In this document: one piece after another, positions 53,959-62,435 of the stretch
Layout: each line of letters begins with the position of its first letter
How positions within the stretch are numbered: the first letter of the stretch is position 1
From: Coxiellaceae bacterium
GTDB taxonomy: Bacteria; Pseudomonadota; Gammaproteobacteria; Comchoanobacterales; Comchoanobacteraceae
NCBI GenBank assembly: GCA_902603055.1
Contig: CACKTD010000002.1
Location: forward strand, 1 to 64,000
Direction: 5' to 3'
DNA length: 64,000 bases
Position numbers and translations under genes: made by a program
Notes under the pieces: model-generated
Seen by the model: only the letters and a program-made list of their open reading frames with translations
Told to the model about the DNA's origin: nothing
Database searches by the model: none

Positions 53959-54228
53959 TTATTGATCTTTGTAACCTGGAGGTGGTGGTGGCTCTTGATC
54001 ATCTGAAAATAAAAAAAGTTCCATTTGCTCATTAAGGAACTCTTGTGCTTTCGGGTCAAAAGTGTTTAAACGATATTCGTTGATTAGCATAATTTGGCGA
54101 TCCAACCATAGTTGCCATGCATCTTTTGAAATTTCTTTTACGATCTTCTCTCCGATCGGTCCAGGGAAGGGGGATTTTTCAAAACCCTCCAGATCTTTTT
54201 TAAGCTTCTTGCAAAATACTTTTTTCAT
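53959..54228 (-). CDS. yggX: YggX, Fe(II)-trafficking-associated protein
   Basis: The 89-residue protein matches YggX (VFCKKLKKDLEGFEKSPFPGP...WQLWLDRQIMLINEYRLN), with the conserved Cys and the WxxWLxxQxMLINE core. In enterics YggX protects iron-sulfur proteins from oxidation and is co-transcribed with mutY. The gene overlaps the mutY 3' end by 29 bases. The end of the protein is proline rich (EPPPPPGYKDQ). Confidence 0.95.
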   Translation of the reverse strand: MKKVFCKKLKKDLEGFEKSPFPGPIGEKIVKEISKDAWQLWLDRQIMLINEYRLNTFDPKAQEFLNEQMELFLFSDDQEPPPPPGYKDQ

Positions 54229-55240
54229 GAACTATTTTCTCCAGGATTGATTTGACGGGTTTGGGTAACTCTAAGTCTAAAACACAGCTTAGTTCATACC
54301 ATGCTTCAGATTTAAACCGCGTCTCGTCATCGTTGATATATACATCAATATACCATATTTGATGGCTGAAAACATGTTTATAGGCCTTTTCTATCCTATT
54401 TAAATTTGAAGGCATGTGTTGTTCATTATCCATGATTGTAGGACCCAACAAGCCGGACCATATCCCTCCTCCAACAATGCGATTAAGTCCTACTTTTCCA
54501 TTTTTTATATCAAAAATGAATGTTTTCCGATGCTTTTTTTGGATGGTTTTCTTTTTTTTAAATGGTAATAGTGGTTGTAATTCATGTCTATTTGCATAAC
54601 ACTTTTTTTGAAAAGGGCATTGGTAACACCTTGTATTATTTAATAGACAAACAGTAGCACCAAGATCCATGATTGCTTGAGTATATGTATCACATCGATG
54701 TTTTGGTGTTGCAAATGTACTGATTTTCCAGTAGTGTTGAGTGCCTTTTGCACAGTTATGATCATGAAAAACACCAAAATATCGGGACAGTACTCGTTTA
54801 ACATTGCCATCTAATATGACACCAAAACGTTTATGTCCTAATGCTAAAATAGCGCCAGCAGTTGATTTTCCAATGCCTGGTAATGATAGTAATGCATCAT
54901 AGTCATTTGGTATAGTTCCTGCATACATATTTTTTATAATGTTTGCTGTTTTATATAAGTTTCTTGCCCTTGCATAGTAACCAAGGCCTGCCCAATGTTG
55001 TAATACTTCCTCAATTGATGCATTAGCTAATGAAACCACATTGGGAAATGAGCTCAAAAAGCGATTGAAATATGGAATAACTGTTTCTACTTGTGTTTGT
55101 TGTAACATGATTTCAGATATCCATGTGTGGTATGGATTGGGATTAAGTTGCCAAGGAAGGTTTTTTCGACCGTAACAATCATGCCATTTTATCAGTTGGA
55201 TACCAAAATCAGAATCAGATGAAATTAATTTCTTTAACAT
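54200..55240 (-). CDS. mutY: A/G-specific adenine DNA glycosylase
   Basis: The 346-residue glycosylase has the catalytic Glu in WISEIMLQQTQV, the helix-hairpin-helix LPGIGKSTAGAIL and the Asp in LDGNVKRV. The iron-sulfur loop is C-X6-C-X2-C-X5-C (CLLNNTRCYQCPFQKKC). A C-terminal NUDIX-like domain recognises 8-oxoguanine. It removes adenine opposite oxidised guanine. The mutY-yggX order is the common gammaproteobacterial one. Confidence 0.96.
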   Translation of the reverse strand: MLKKLISSDSDFGIQLIKWHDCYGRKNLPWQLNPNPYHTWISEIMLQQTQVETVIPYFNRFLSSFPNVVSLANASIEEVLQHWAGLGYYARARNLYKTANIIKNMYAGTIPNDYDALLSLPGIGKSTAGAILALGHKRFGVILDGNVKRVLSRYFGVFHDHNCAKGTQHYWKISTFATPKHRCDTYTQAIMDLGATVCLLNNTRCYQCPFQKKCYANRHELQPLLPFKKKKTIQKKHRKTFIFDIKNGKVGLNRIVGGGIWSGLLGPTIMDNEQHMPSNLNRIEKAYKHVFSHQIWYIDVYINDDETRFKSEAWYELSCVLDLELPKPVKSILEKIVHEKSILQEA

Positions 55241-55299
55241 AGTATCTGATGGTTGTTTAGAGTTTGCAAATTAATCATGATTAACACTATATTATAAAA

Positions 55300-55953
55300 A
55301 TGATTAATAATAAAAAATCTATTAAAAGTTATGTTTCTAGAAGAGGTCGGATGACATCATGCCAAAGCAATGCTCTTAGCGATATTGCTGATTATGCGAT
55401 AGATTTTAAATCTGACTTTAATACAAAAAAAAATATCATATTAGAAATCGGCTTTGGTATGGGGGATAGTTTATTTCTACAAGCAAAAGCAGAGCCAGAT
55501 TGTTTATTTATTGGAGTAGAAGTCTATCCTTCAGGTGTTGGCCATTTCCTTCACCAAGTCAAAACTCATCAATTGGATAACGTGCGAGTATTTCATGGTG
55601 ATGTGATGGATATAGTACAGCAAATCCCTGCTGATTCACTAAGTAAAGTACAAATATTCTTTCCAGATCCATGGCATAAACATAAACATAAAAAAAGAAG
55701 ACTAATAAAAAAGGAATTAGTGGATATTTTATACCAAAAAATGGTACCAGGCGCTATTTTGTTCATAGTGACTGATTGGAGTGACTACGCAAACTCAATT
55801 TACAAGGTACTTAAAGATAATAGTTCTTTAAGATACCTTGGTTCAACTAAGCCAAAACGGTTTACCACAAAGTATGAGACTAGGGCATTGCGTTTAGGTC
55901 ATACCATTTATGAATTTATTTCGTTAACTGCTAAAGGTCTTGACTGTAAATGA
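55300..55953 (+). CDS. trmB: tRNA (guanine-N7-)-methyltransferase
   Basis: The 217-residue enzyme begins with a basic N-terminus (VSRRGRMT). SAM motif LEIGFGMGDSL and the TrmB signature FFPDPWHKHKHKKRRL follow, with ETRALRLGHTIYEF at the C-terminus. It forms m7G46 in tRNA variable loops. Its 3' end overlaps the convergent repressor gene by 46 bases. A TATATT box lies 5 bases before the ATG, suggesting a short leader. Confidence 0.95.
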   Translation: MINNKKSIKSYVSRRGRMTSCQSNALSDIADYAIDFKSDFNTKKNIILEIGFGMGDSLFLQAKAEPDCLFIGVEVYPSGVGHFLHQVKTHQLDNVRVFHGDVMDIVQQIPADSLSKVQIFFPDPWHKHKHKKRRLIKKELVDILYQKMVPGAILFIVTDWSDYANSIYKVLKDNSSLRYLGSTKPKRFTTKYETRALRLGHTIYEFISLTAKGLDCK

Positions 55954-56648
55954 TCTGGATTAAAATCAATAATAGGCTTCCTAGCAACAGCTCGTGTCCA
56001 AATAATTGGCGCAGCACTCAAAATTTCAACGTTATACATGATTGGACGAGTAACCTCTGATTGCCAGTTAAGTGCAAATAAATGATATTTACCGGGCTCA
56101 TCACCTTGTCTAATTTGCCTTATCAATGTTCCATAAATGGATGTTTGAACAATGCAGTTTTGTCCGATAGTGCTTTCAATCGCATCCAGATAGTGCTTAT
56201 TACCTGCAACAATATCACCTATATAGAATTTAGGCTCCATACTATCGTCAGCGACAATAAAGTCGATGGCATTAGAATTCCCTTTTTTGAAGCTCATCAA
56301 CTCTTGTGTAGCTTTTTCATAACCTGGCTGATCAGTAATACTCTTATCATAATTTAGTGCATGACTTAATTTAGGTGAAAATTTTGGCGGTTGTCCCAAT
56401 CCATGTAATAGCCATTCAATAGTTACATCAATTCCCTCTGCGCGCATTGCCTTGACTGAGGCTTCAGCACCCTTATCTGTTAATCCTCCAAATCGTGCAC
56501 TTTCCCAATTTTGTAAAGTTCCACGAGCAATGTTGTATCTGCTGTTGATCATGTCCCTGGACAGCCCCGTCATTTCCCTAAGACACTTTAAACGAACCGC
56601 TCTTTCTTGAGCTAATACTGGATCCACTTCACGTTTCTTTCTAGCCAT
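55908..56648 (-). CDS. XRE-type repressor with S24/LexA-fold C-terminal domain
   Basis: The 246-residue protein has an N-terminal helix-turn-helix (~residues 25-52, including NIARGTLQNWESARFGG). The C-terminal S24-like domain starts at DDSMEPKFYIGDIVAG (Ser136 in the nucleophile position). The residue aligned with the catalytic lysine, in TLIRQIRQG, is Arg177, so self-cleavage is doubtful. GGAGG precedes the ATG. It diverges from recA; palindromes lie in the gap. A lexA gene is not in this window. It may control itself, recA or both. Confidence 0.8.
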   Translation of the reverse strand: MARKKREVDPVLAQERAVRLKCLREMTGLSRDMINSRYNIARGTLQNWESARFGGLTDKGAEASVKAMRAEGIDVTIEWLLHGLGQPPKFSPKLSHALNYDKSITDQPGYEKATQELMSFKKGNSNAIDFIVADDSMEPKFYIGDIVAGNKHYLDAIESTIGQNCIVQTSIYGTLIRQIRQGDEPGKYHLFALNWQSEVTRPIMYNVEILSAAPIIWTRAVARKPIIDFNPDHLQSRPLAVNEINS

Positions 56649-56692
56649 ACCTTTACCTCCGCTAAAAAATAAATGATGTAATTATATTAAAG

Positions 56693-56733
56693 CATAAATT
56701 TATGTTAAAATTAAGTAATTACATAAATTACTT
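56693..56733. promoter_or_regulatory. Putative operators of the recA-divergent repressor
   Basis: Two dyads lie in the 273-base gap: CATAAATTTATG (56693-56704, perfect) and AAGTAATT-ACATA-AATTACTT (56713-56733, 8-base perfect arms). CATAAATT recurs with a 29-base offset, close to three helical turns. On the minus strand, TATAAT (56681-56686) and TTTAAC (56704-56709) are 17 bases apart, so the first dyad sits inside the repressor gene's own promoter. Confidence 0.55.
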
Positions 56734-56870
56734 TTAATTAATAGCAGCTTGGTTGTATATGAATAATTTCTTAAATTAAAGTAAGCATATTCTTTTATTT
56801 GCGTAAAATAATGGTAATTTATTGTTCTAGAAATAAGATATGTTTTGAGTTAAATGTTTGAATCATTGAT

Positions 56871-56908
56871 TTGTAAAGCATATCATGTATATGACATAAT
56901 TATGATAT
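56871..56908 (+). promoter_or_regulatory. recA promoter with overlapping inverted repeat
   Basis: TTGTAA (56871-56876) and CATAAT (56895-56900) are 18 bases apart. ATATCAT (56880-56886) and ATGATAT (56902-56908) flank the -10 region as a 7-base dyad. No E. coli-type LexA box (CTGT-N8-ACAG) or Gram-positive DinR box is present. Confidence 0.5.
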
Positions 56909-56921
56909 TAAAGGAGAAGTT

Positions 56922-57944
56922 ATGAACATGACAGTCGATCGTAAAAAAGCATTAGACGCTGCACTTGGTCACATTGAACGCCAATTTGGTCAAGGATCAA
57001 TTATGAAAATGGGGGACAGCAATATCAATACTGATATTACTGCTGTTTCAACAGGATCTTTGCGATTGGATGTGGCATTGGGTATCGGTGGGTTACCTCG
57101 AGGACGTGTTGTTGAGATTTTTGGTCCTGAGTCATCTGGTAAAACAACGTTAACATTACATGCTGTGGCTGCAGCCCAGAAAGCAGGGGGCGTTGCCGCA
57201 TTTGTAGATGCTGAGCACGCATTGGATCCAGTTTATGCTGAAAAACTTGGCGTCGATATCGATGACCTTCTTGTTTCTCAACCAGATACCGGTGAGCAAG
57301 CATTGGAAATTACGGATATGTTAGTACGTTCGGGTGCGGTAGATATAGTGGTTGTAGACTCCGTTGCAGCTCTTACACCAAAAGCCGAAATTGATGGAGA
57401 TATGGGTGATCAACATGTAGGCCTTCAAGCACGGTTGATGTCCCAAGCGCTCCGGAAATTAACAGCAAACATTAAACGCTCTAACACCTTGGTTATCTTT
57501 ATTAACCAGATTCGGATGAAAATTGGTGTGATGTTTGGTAATCCAGAAACGACCACTGGTGGTAATGCATTGAAGTTCTACTCATCTGTTAGATTGGATA
57601 TTAGAAGAATTGGCTCTTTGAAAAAGGGAGAAGAGGTCGTTGGTAATGAAACACGTGTGAAGGTTGTTAAAAATAAGGTATCCCCACCATTTAGAAAGGC
57701 AGAGTTTGATATTATTTATGGTGAAGGTATTTGCCGGTTTGGTGAATTAATTGATATGGGTGTTGAACAAGGTATGATGCAGAAAGCTGGATCTTGGTAT
57801 AGCATGGATGGCAATCGAATTGGTCAAGGCCGAGATAATGTTAAAAATTTTCTTCGAGAAAATTCTGAAATTGCTGCAAAACTAGAAGCCGGATTAAGAG
57901 AGAAACTATTACCTCAAAAGGTTGTTGAAGAAGAACCTGCATAA
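56922..57944 (+). CDS. recA: Recombinase RecA
   Basis: The 340-residue protein has Walker [10 protein letters not shown] (Lys74), the [15 protein letters not shown] block with Walker B, loop L2 region ([16 protein letters not shown]) and a short acidic C-terminus. It drives homologous recombination and, where LexA exists, SOS derepression. AAGGAGAAG precedes the ATG. It is followed 4 bases later by recX. Confidence 0.98.
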   Translation: MNMTVDRKKALDAALGHIERQFGQGSIMKMGDSNINTDITAVSTGSLRLDVALGIGGLPRGRVVEIFGPESSGKTTLTLHAVAAAQKAGGVAAFVDAEHALDPVYAEKLGVDIDDLLVSQPDTGEQALEITDMLVRSGAVDIVVVDSVAALTPKAEIDGDMGDQHVGLQARLMSQALRKLTANIKRSNTLVIFINQIRMKIGVMFGNPETTTGGNALKFYSSVRLDIRRIGSLKKGEEVVGNETRVKVVKNKVSPPFRKAEFDIIYGEGICRFGELIDMGVEQGMMQKAGSWYSMDGNRIGQGRDNVKNFLRENSEIAAKLEAGLREKLLPQKVVEEEPA

Positions 57945-57948
57945 TATC

Positions 57949-58359
57949 ATGTCAATCAGAAAGAAAGCTCTCGATTATCTTGCTAATAGGGAGCATTCTG
58001 AGCTTGAATTATCAAGAAAGTTAAGTCGTTTTTTTAGCCAGAATGAAATTGAATCGATCATCGATCAACTACGATCTGAAAATTTGGTGTCTGATTTGCG
58101 TTATGGTCAAATGCGGTTAAAGGTTCGGATGGAAGCAGGTTATGGCCCAAATTTTATTCGTCAAGAACTCCTAATGAAAGGTGTTCCAGATGAAATTATT
58201 AATCAGATTATGAACGTAACCATTGATTGGGGTGATGTAGCTAGTCGAATTATTGCAAAAAAAAATCCCTTGAGTAGAGATGCCGCTGAAAAGCACCTAT
58301 TTAGAAAGGGCTTTAATTGGGATATAATAAAACTGGCTGTCAAATTGATTGAGGAGTAA
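57949..58359 (+). CDS. recX: Regulatory protein RecX
   Basis: The 136-residue helical protein shows RecX triple-helix repeats (RKKALDYLANREHSELELSRKL, later GYGPNFIRQELLMKGVP and DAAEKHLFRKGFNWDIIK, each in part). RecX binds and restrains RecA filaments. The ATG at 57949, 4 bases after the recA stop, is preferred to an upstream in-frame start inside recA. Confidence 0.93.
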   Translation: MSIRKKALDYLANREHSELELSRKLSRFFSQNEIESIIDQLRSENLVSDLRYGQMRLKVRMEAGYGPNFIRQELLMKGVPDEIINQIMNVTIDWGDVASRIIAKKNPLSRDAAEKHLFRKGFNWDIIKLAVKLIEE

Positions 58360-58361
58360 TT

Positions 58362-60914
58362 GTGAAAACACAAGCCATTAGGGATAAATTCGTTTATTTT
58401 TTTCAAGAAAAACTACATGCTCATTTGGATAGGGCAAACTTGTTGAATAAATCTGATCCAAGCCTTTTATTTGTAAATGCAGGTATGGTGCAATTTAAAC
58501 CATGGTTCTTAGGCAAAAAACCATCAAATAAGAGGGCTGTCACGATACAGCCCTGTCTGCGTGTAGGTGGTAAACATAACGATCTTCAAAATGTTGGTCA
58601 TACAGCAAGACATCATACACTTTTTGAAATGTTAGGGAACTTTAGTTTTGGTGATTATTTTAAAAAAGATGCCATTGCATTTGCATGGGAGTTTCTAACA
58701 AAACAGTTAGAGATCCCCGTTGAAAAGCTTTGGGTCACTGTTCATTATTCTGACCAAGAATCAAAAAATATCTGGATAAATGATATTCATGTAAGCCCTG
58801 ATAGGGTGATTGAATGTGATGATGAGGATAATTTTTGGTCTATGGGCGATACAGGACCATGTGGACCATGTACCGAAATTTTTTATGATCATGGTGAGGG
58901 TGTGCCTGGAGGCCCCCCAGGCAGTAATGACGCTGATGGTGATCGATATGTGGAAATATGGAATCTAGTCTTTATGGCATTTAATCGAGAAACAAATGGG
59001 CAGATGACGGATCTACCTAATCCTTGTGTAGATACAGGAATGGGGCTTGAGCGTATTGCAGCTGTATTACAGTCCAAACAATCCAATTATGACACAGACC
59101 AGTTTAAAAACATCATTAATGGAATCAAAAATAAATTAAGTATTAATGATGAATCAACTGTTACTTTGCAAGTAGTTGCTGACCATATTCGATCTATTTT
59201 GTTTTTATTAATTGATGGCTTACAACCTGGTAATGAAGGTGCGGAGTATGTGTTAAGGCGTATTATACGTCGTGCACTTAGATACTTATATCAAGCAGGC
59301 ATTAATGAGCCTTGTTTATTCAAATTATTGCCACTCGTTGTTTTTGAGATGGGTAAAGCATATCCTGAAATCAAAAAAGGACTCAAGGATGCTCAAACTA
59401 ACCTAAAGACAGAAGAACAGCGCTTTTTTAAGACATTGGATGCAGGTATGAAAATACTTAATGAACACTTGAATAAGGATAAAAATGTGTCTGGTGAATT
59501 GGCTTTTAAGTTGTATGACACTTATGGGTTTCCAGTTGATATTACAGAAGATGTTGCAAAGGAACAAGGTGGCAGCGTTGATCATGCGCAGTACAATAAA
59601 TGTATGCAAAAGCAAAAAGAGCGCTCGCTTAAATCCCAGAAATTTAGAGTGATGGAGCATTTAGATTTAAGTAAATTGCCAAAAACCACTTTTGTTGGCC
59701 ATGAGTCAATGGACACTGAAGCAACAGTGTTAGCAGCGATTCAAGATAATCAGCTGTTAGATACGTTGCAAGGCGAAGGGGTGCTTATTTTAAATAAAAC
59801 TACCTTCTATCCTGAAGGTGGTGGTCAAGTAGGAGATAAAGGGACTATTATTCGAGAGAATGAGCGTATCAATGTAGTAGATACTCAAATTCAAGAGGAT
59901 ATCATCCTTCATACTGTTAAATGTGATAAAGCCATTAAGAAAGGTGATACACTTAAACTCCTTGTTGATCAAAATAGAGAGCATACCAAACGTCATCATT
60001 CAGCAACACATTTATTACATAAAGCATTAAAAAATGTTCTCGGCGATGATGTTTGTCAAAAGGGATCATTGGTTACTCCTGAGCGATTGCGATTTGACTT
60101 CAATTACCCTAAATCACTCAGTCACAATCAACTTTCTGAAATAGAAAAGATTGTAAATGATGCAATTCAAACAGGATATCCAGTTGTAATTGAAAAGATG
60201 ACATTTGAAGCAGCACAAAAGGCAGGTGCAATAAGTTTATTTGGTGAAAAATATCCGAGCCCCGTTCGTGTGCTTTCAATGGGAGACTTTTCAAAGGAGC
60301 TATGTGGTGGTACACATGTAAGTAATACAAATGAAGTTATTTACTTTAAAATATTAAATGAATCTGCCGTAGCAAGTGGGGTTCGTAGAATTGAAGCTGT
60401 AGCAGGCTATAAAGCAATTGAGCATTTCTTGAAATTAGAACACATTGTAAATAAACTTAAAAAAGAATTAAAAGTCTCTTCCAGTGATTTAAGCCCAAAA
60501 GTGTTACAACTTTTAAATGACAAAAGTTTACTTGAGCAAAAATTAAAAAAGGCAAAAGCACAGCATTCACAATGGCTTGATTATATAGATATCAAAGGTA
60601 AACATTTGTACTATGGCGCTGTGGATGTTGATGATGTCCAGGATCTCCTAATTCATATTGATCATTATCGTAAAGACCCAAACATGGTAGCGTTATTATA
60701 TTTTACTAAAGATAATGTTTCTCGATTTGTTATTGCCGTAAGTAATACAATTAGTACATTTAATGCAAAAGAAGTACTGTCACATCTTAGTGGTTCAATG
60801 ACAATAAAGGGAGGAGGAAAAGACCACTTAGTTCAGGGTGTGATGCAGTTGAAACTAAAAGAATCAGAGAAGATTTTGGCTACCCTACAACAATGGATTG
60901 GAGATAAAAACTAA
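58362..60914 (+). CDS. alaS: Alanine--tRNA ligase
   Basis: A GTG start after GAGGAG gives 850 residues. Class II core motifs include FVNAGMVQFKPWFLG, HHTLFEMLGNFSFGDYF and GPCTEIFYD. The editing domain has HHSATHLLHKAL and CGGTHV (zinc ligands). A reduced C-terminal coiled coil and oligomerisation domain complete it. The order recA-recX-alaS is classical. Slightly shorter than E. coli AlaS (876). Confidence 0.97.
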   Translation: MKTQAIRDKFVYFFQEKLHAHLDRANLLNKSDPSLLFVNAGMVQFKPWFLGKKPSNKRAVTIQPCLRVGGKHNDLQNVGHTARHHTLFEMLGNFSFGDYFKKDAIAFAWEFLTKQLEIPVEKLWVTVHYSDQESKNIWINDIHVSPDRVIECDDEDNFWSMGDTGPCGPCTEIFYDHGEGVPGGPPGSNDADGDRYVEIWNLVFMAFNRETNGQMTDLPNPCVDTGMGLERIAAVLQSKQSNYDTDQFKNIINGIKNKLSINDESTVTLQVVADHIRSILFLLIDGLQPGNEGAEYVLRRIIRRALRYLYQAGINEPCLFKLLPLVVFEMGKAYPEIKKGLKDAQTNLKTEEQRFFKTLDAGMKILNEHLNKDKNVSGELAFKLYDTYGFPVDITEDVAKEQGGSVDHAQYNKCMQKQKERSLKSQKFRVMEHLDLSKLPKTTFVGHESMDTEATVLAAIQDNQLLDTLQGEGVLILNKTTFYPEGGGQVGDKGTIIRENERINVVDTQIQEDIILHTVKCDKAIKKGDTLKLLVDQNREHTKRHHSATHLLHKALKNVLGDDVCQKGSLVTPERLRFDFNYPKSLSHNQLSEIEKIVNDAIQTGYPVVIEKMTFEAAQKAGAISLFGEKYPSPVRVLSMGDFSKELCGGTHVSNTNEVIYFKILNESAVASGVRRIEAVAGYKAIEHFLKLEHIVNKLKKELKVSSSDLSPKVLQLLNDKSLLEQKLKKAKAQHSQWLDYIDIKGKHLYYGAVDVDDVQDLLIHIDHYRKDPNMVALLYFTKDNVSRFVIAVSNTISTFNAKEVLSHLSGSMTIKGGGKDHLVQGVMQLKLKESEKILATLQQWIGDKN

Positions 60915-62036
60915 ATGCATGGTCCAACTGTATTAAAATTTGGTGGCTCATCACTTTCCAATATCCAAAAAATTGAGGAAGTTGCAGATCTTATTATTAG
61001 ACATGCGAGTAATGAAGACATTGCAGTTGTTGTATCAGCTATGATGGGTGAGACGGATCGATTGCTTTCTTTAGGAAGGCAAATTGCAAACTGCGATCTT
61101 GAAAATAGCGAAATACAGCAATTATTAACGAATGGAGAAAATATCTCATCAGCATTGGTGGCCCTAGCAATTAGTAAACGTGGTTATAAGGCGCAATCAT
61201 TCAATGCATGGCAAGCTAATATACGTTATGAATATGAGAAAAACCAGATTTCATTTGATTTAGATTGGGTCCGATCAAGTTTAGATACAAAAATAATACC
61301 AATCATTACAGGATACCAAGCTATTCATGAAAATAGAATAGTAACATTGGGAAGAGGGGGATCAGATTTGACAGCAATTGCCTTATCAAAAGAGCTTAAT
61401 GCGCCAATTTGTTGGATTTATACTGATGTGGAGGGGGTCTTTAATATAGATCCAAACATTTATCCTAATGCATATTTTTTTTCATCTTTAAGCTTTGATA
61501 AAATGTATGAAATGGCTAAAATGGGTGCAAAAGTAATGCAGGATCATGCTGCACATTTTGCAATGCAATATAACCAACCTTATCGTGTCAGTTCAACCTT
61601 TAAGCCAGGTTCTGGCACCTTAGTTACTCAACAGTCTGTAAAACATCCACCAATTATTACAAAAAAATCCAAGATCAGTGTTGTTATGAATTCTCATTAT
61701 TTGGCACTCAATTCTGTGCAGCAGACTAGACAATATTGTGGGTGTTTTAAATTAAATCAAGAAATTTTCCATTGTTACATTGGAAAACCGTTAAGGACCA
61801 GTAGTTTAAATGGGCTATGGTCAATTATTACAGTCTTTTTTGATACTAAACAACCGTCTCAAAGTTTTCTTAAGGAAGTAATTGTTAGAGATGTACAATA
61901 TCCTTTAAAAAAATCAGGTGATAGTATTCAATTCCTTGTTCAGGAAAGTGATGCTAATGACGTGGTCTTGAAGGTGAAAAATATCATTGCTCGAGCCAAC
62001 GAGATGAACGCTTTGGATGCTGGAAGTGTAGTATAA
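60915..62036 (+). CDS. lysC: Aspartokinase with degenerate C-terminal regulatory region
   Basis: The 373-residue protein begins immediately after the alaS stop. The kinase domain is intact: VLKFGGSSL, LTNGENISSALVAL, VTLGRGGSDLTAIAL, YTDVEGVFNIDP and MAKMGAKVMQDHA, ending GSGTLVT near residue 240. The remaining ~130 residues sit where two ACT domains normally bind lysine/threonine, but their characteristic blocks are not recognisable. Feedback control may be lost. It phosphorylates aspartate for diaminopimelate, lysine, threonine and methionine synthesis. Confidence 0.88.
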   Translation: MHGPTVLKFGGSSLSNIQKIEEVADLIIRHASNEDIAVVVSAMMGETDRLLSLGRQIANCDLENSEIQQLLTNGENISSALVALAISKRGYKAQSFNAWQANIRYEYEKNQISFDLDWVRSSLDTKIIPIITGYQAIHENRIVTLGRGGSDLTAIALSKELNAPICWIYTDVEGVFNIDPNIYPNAYFFSSLSFDKMYEMAKMGAKVMQDHAAHFAMQYNQPYRVSSTFKPGSGTLVTQQSVKHPPIITKKSKISVVMNSHYLALNSVQQTRQYCGCFKLNQEIFHCYIGKPLRTSSLNGLWSIITVFFDTKQPSQSFLKEVIVRDVQYPLKKSGDSIQFLVQESDANDVVLKVKNIIARANEMNALDAGSVV

Positions 62037-62071
62037 TCGCCATACCGTATGTAAACTATATCTTATTGTAC

Positions 62072-62077
62072 TATAAT
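62072..62077 (+). promoter_or_regulatory. Candidate -10 box for csrA
   Basis: A perfect TATAAT 128 bases before the csrA ATG implies a leader of about 120 bases that would contain the ATATTAAT repeats and three GGA triplets. No good -35 box is seen. Confidence 0.4.
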
Positions 62078-62099
62078 ATAATTAAGTCCAGATTGTATG

Positions 62100-62154
62100 A
62101 TTAATATTCATATTAATGGAAAATTAGTATTAATCCATGTAAGTTGATATTAAT
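62100..62154. repeat. ATATTAAT repeat cluster in the csrA leader
   Basis: ATTAATAT-TC-ATATTAAT (62100-62117) is a perfect 18-base palindrome. Further copies on the same phase occur at 62128-62134 (TATTAAT) and 62147-62154 (ATATTAAT), spaced about 18-19 bases. GGA triplets at 62118, 62180 and 62195 (the last is the ribosome-binding site) are candidate CsrA contacts. Confidence 0.55.
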
Positions 62155-62204
62155 TGAAATTATGGTTAAAATATTACCTGGATAGACGTTATAAGGAGAT
62201 TGTT

Positions 62205-62399
62205 ATGTTAATTCTAACTAGAAGAGTCGGAGAAACCCTCGTAATTAATGATGATATAAAAATTACTGTACTCGGCGTAAGAGGCCATCAAGTAAGACTT
62301 GGAGTGGATGCCCCAAAAGATATATCAGTTCATCGTTTAGAAATTTACCAAAGAATACATGATGACGGTCAAGACCAGCCTAAAGAAACAAAAGAATAA
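62205..62399 (+). CDS. csrA: Carbon storage regulator CsrA
   Basis: Started at [14 protein letters not shown] after AAGGAG, the 64-residue protein has the complete CsrA fold, including [23 protein letters not shown] with the RNA-binding Arg and GxxG-like loop. CsrA binds GGA-containing mRNAs and controls growth-phase and virulence programmes. It sits downstream of alaS, its usual neighbour, with lysC in between. A longer frame starting at 62154 is rejected. Confidence 0.96.
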   Translation: MLILTRRVGETLVINDDIKITVLGVRGHQVRLGVDAPKDISVHRLEIYQRIHDDGQDQPKETKE

Positions 62400-62435
62400 A
62401 TGCACAAAAGTATTTAGCATGATATTATCTGATAA

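Noticed and set aside
56822-56832. TTCTAGAA upstream of recA as a LexA/DinR box
   Set aside because: It does not fit CTGT-N8-ACAG or GAAC-N4-GTTC; an 8-base palindrome in AT-rich DNA is expected by chance.
62154-62204. Longer csrA start at 62154
   Set aside because: It adds 17 basic residues not found in CsrA and overlaps the repeat region; the ATG at 62205 has AAGGAG in place.
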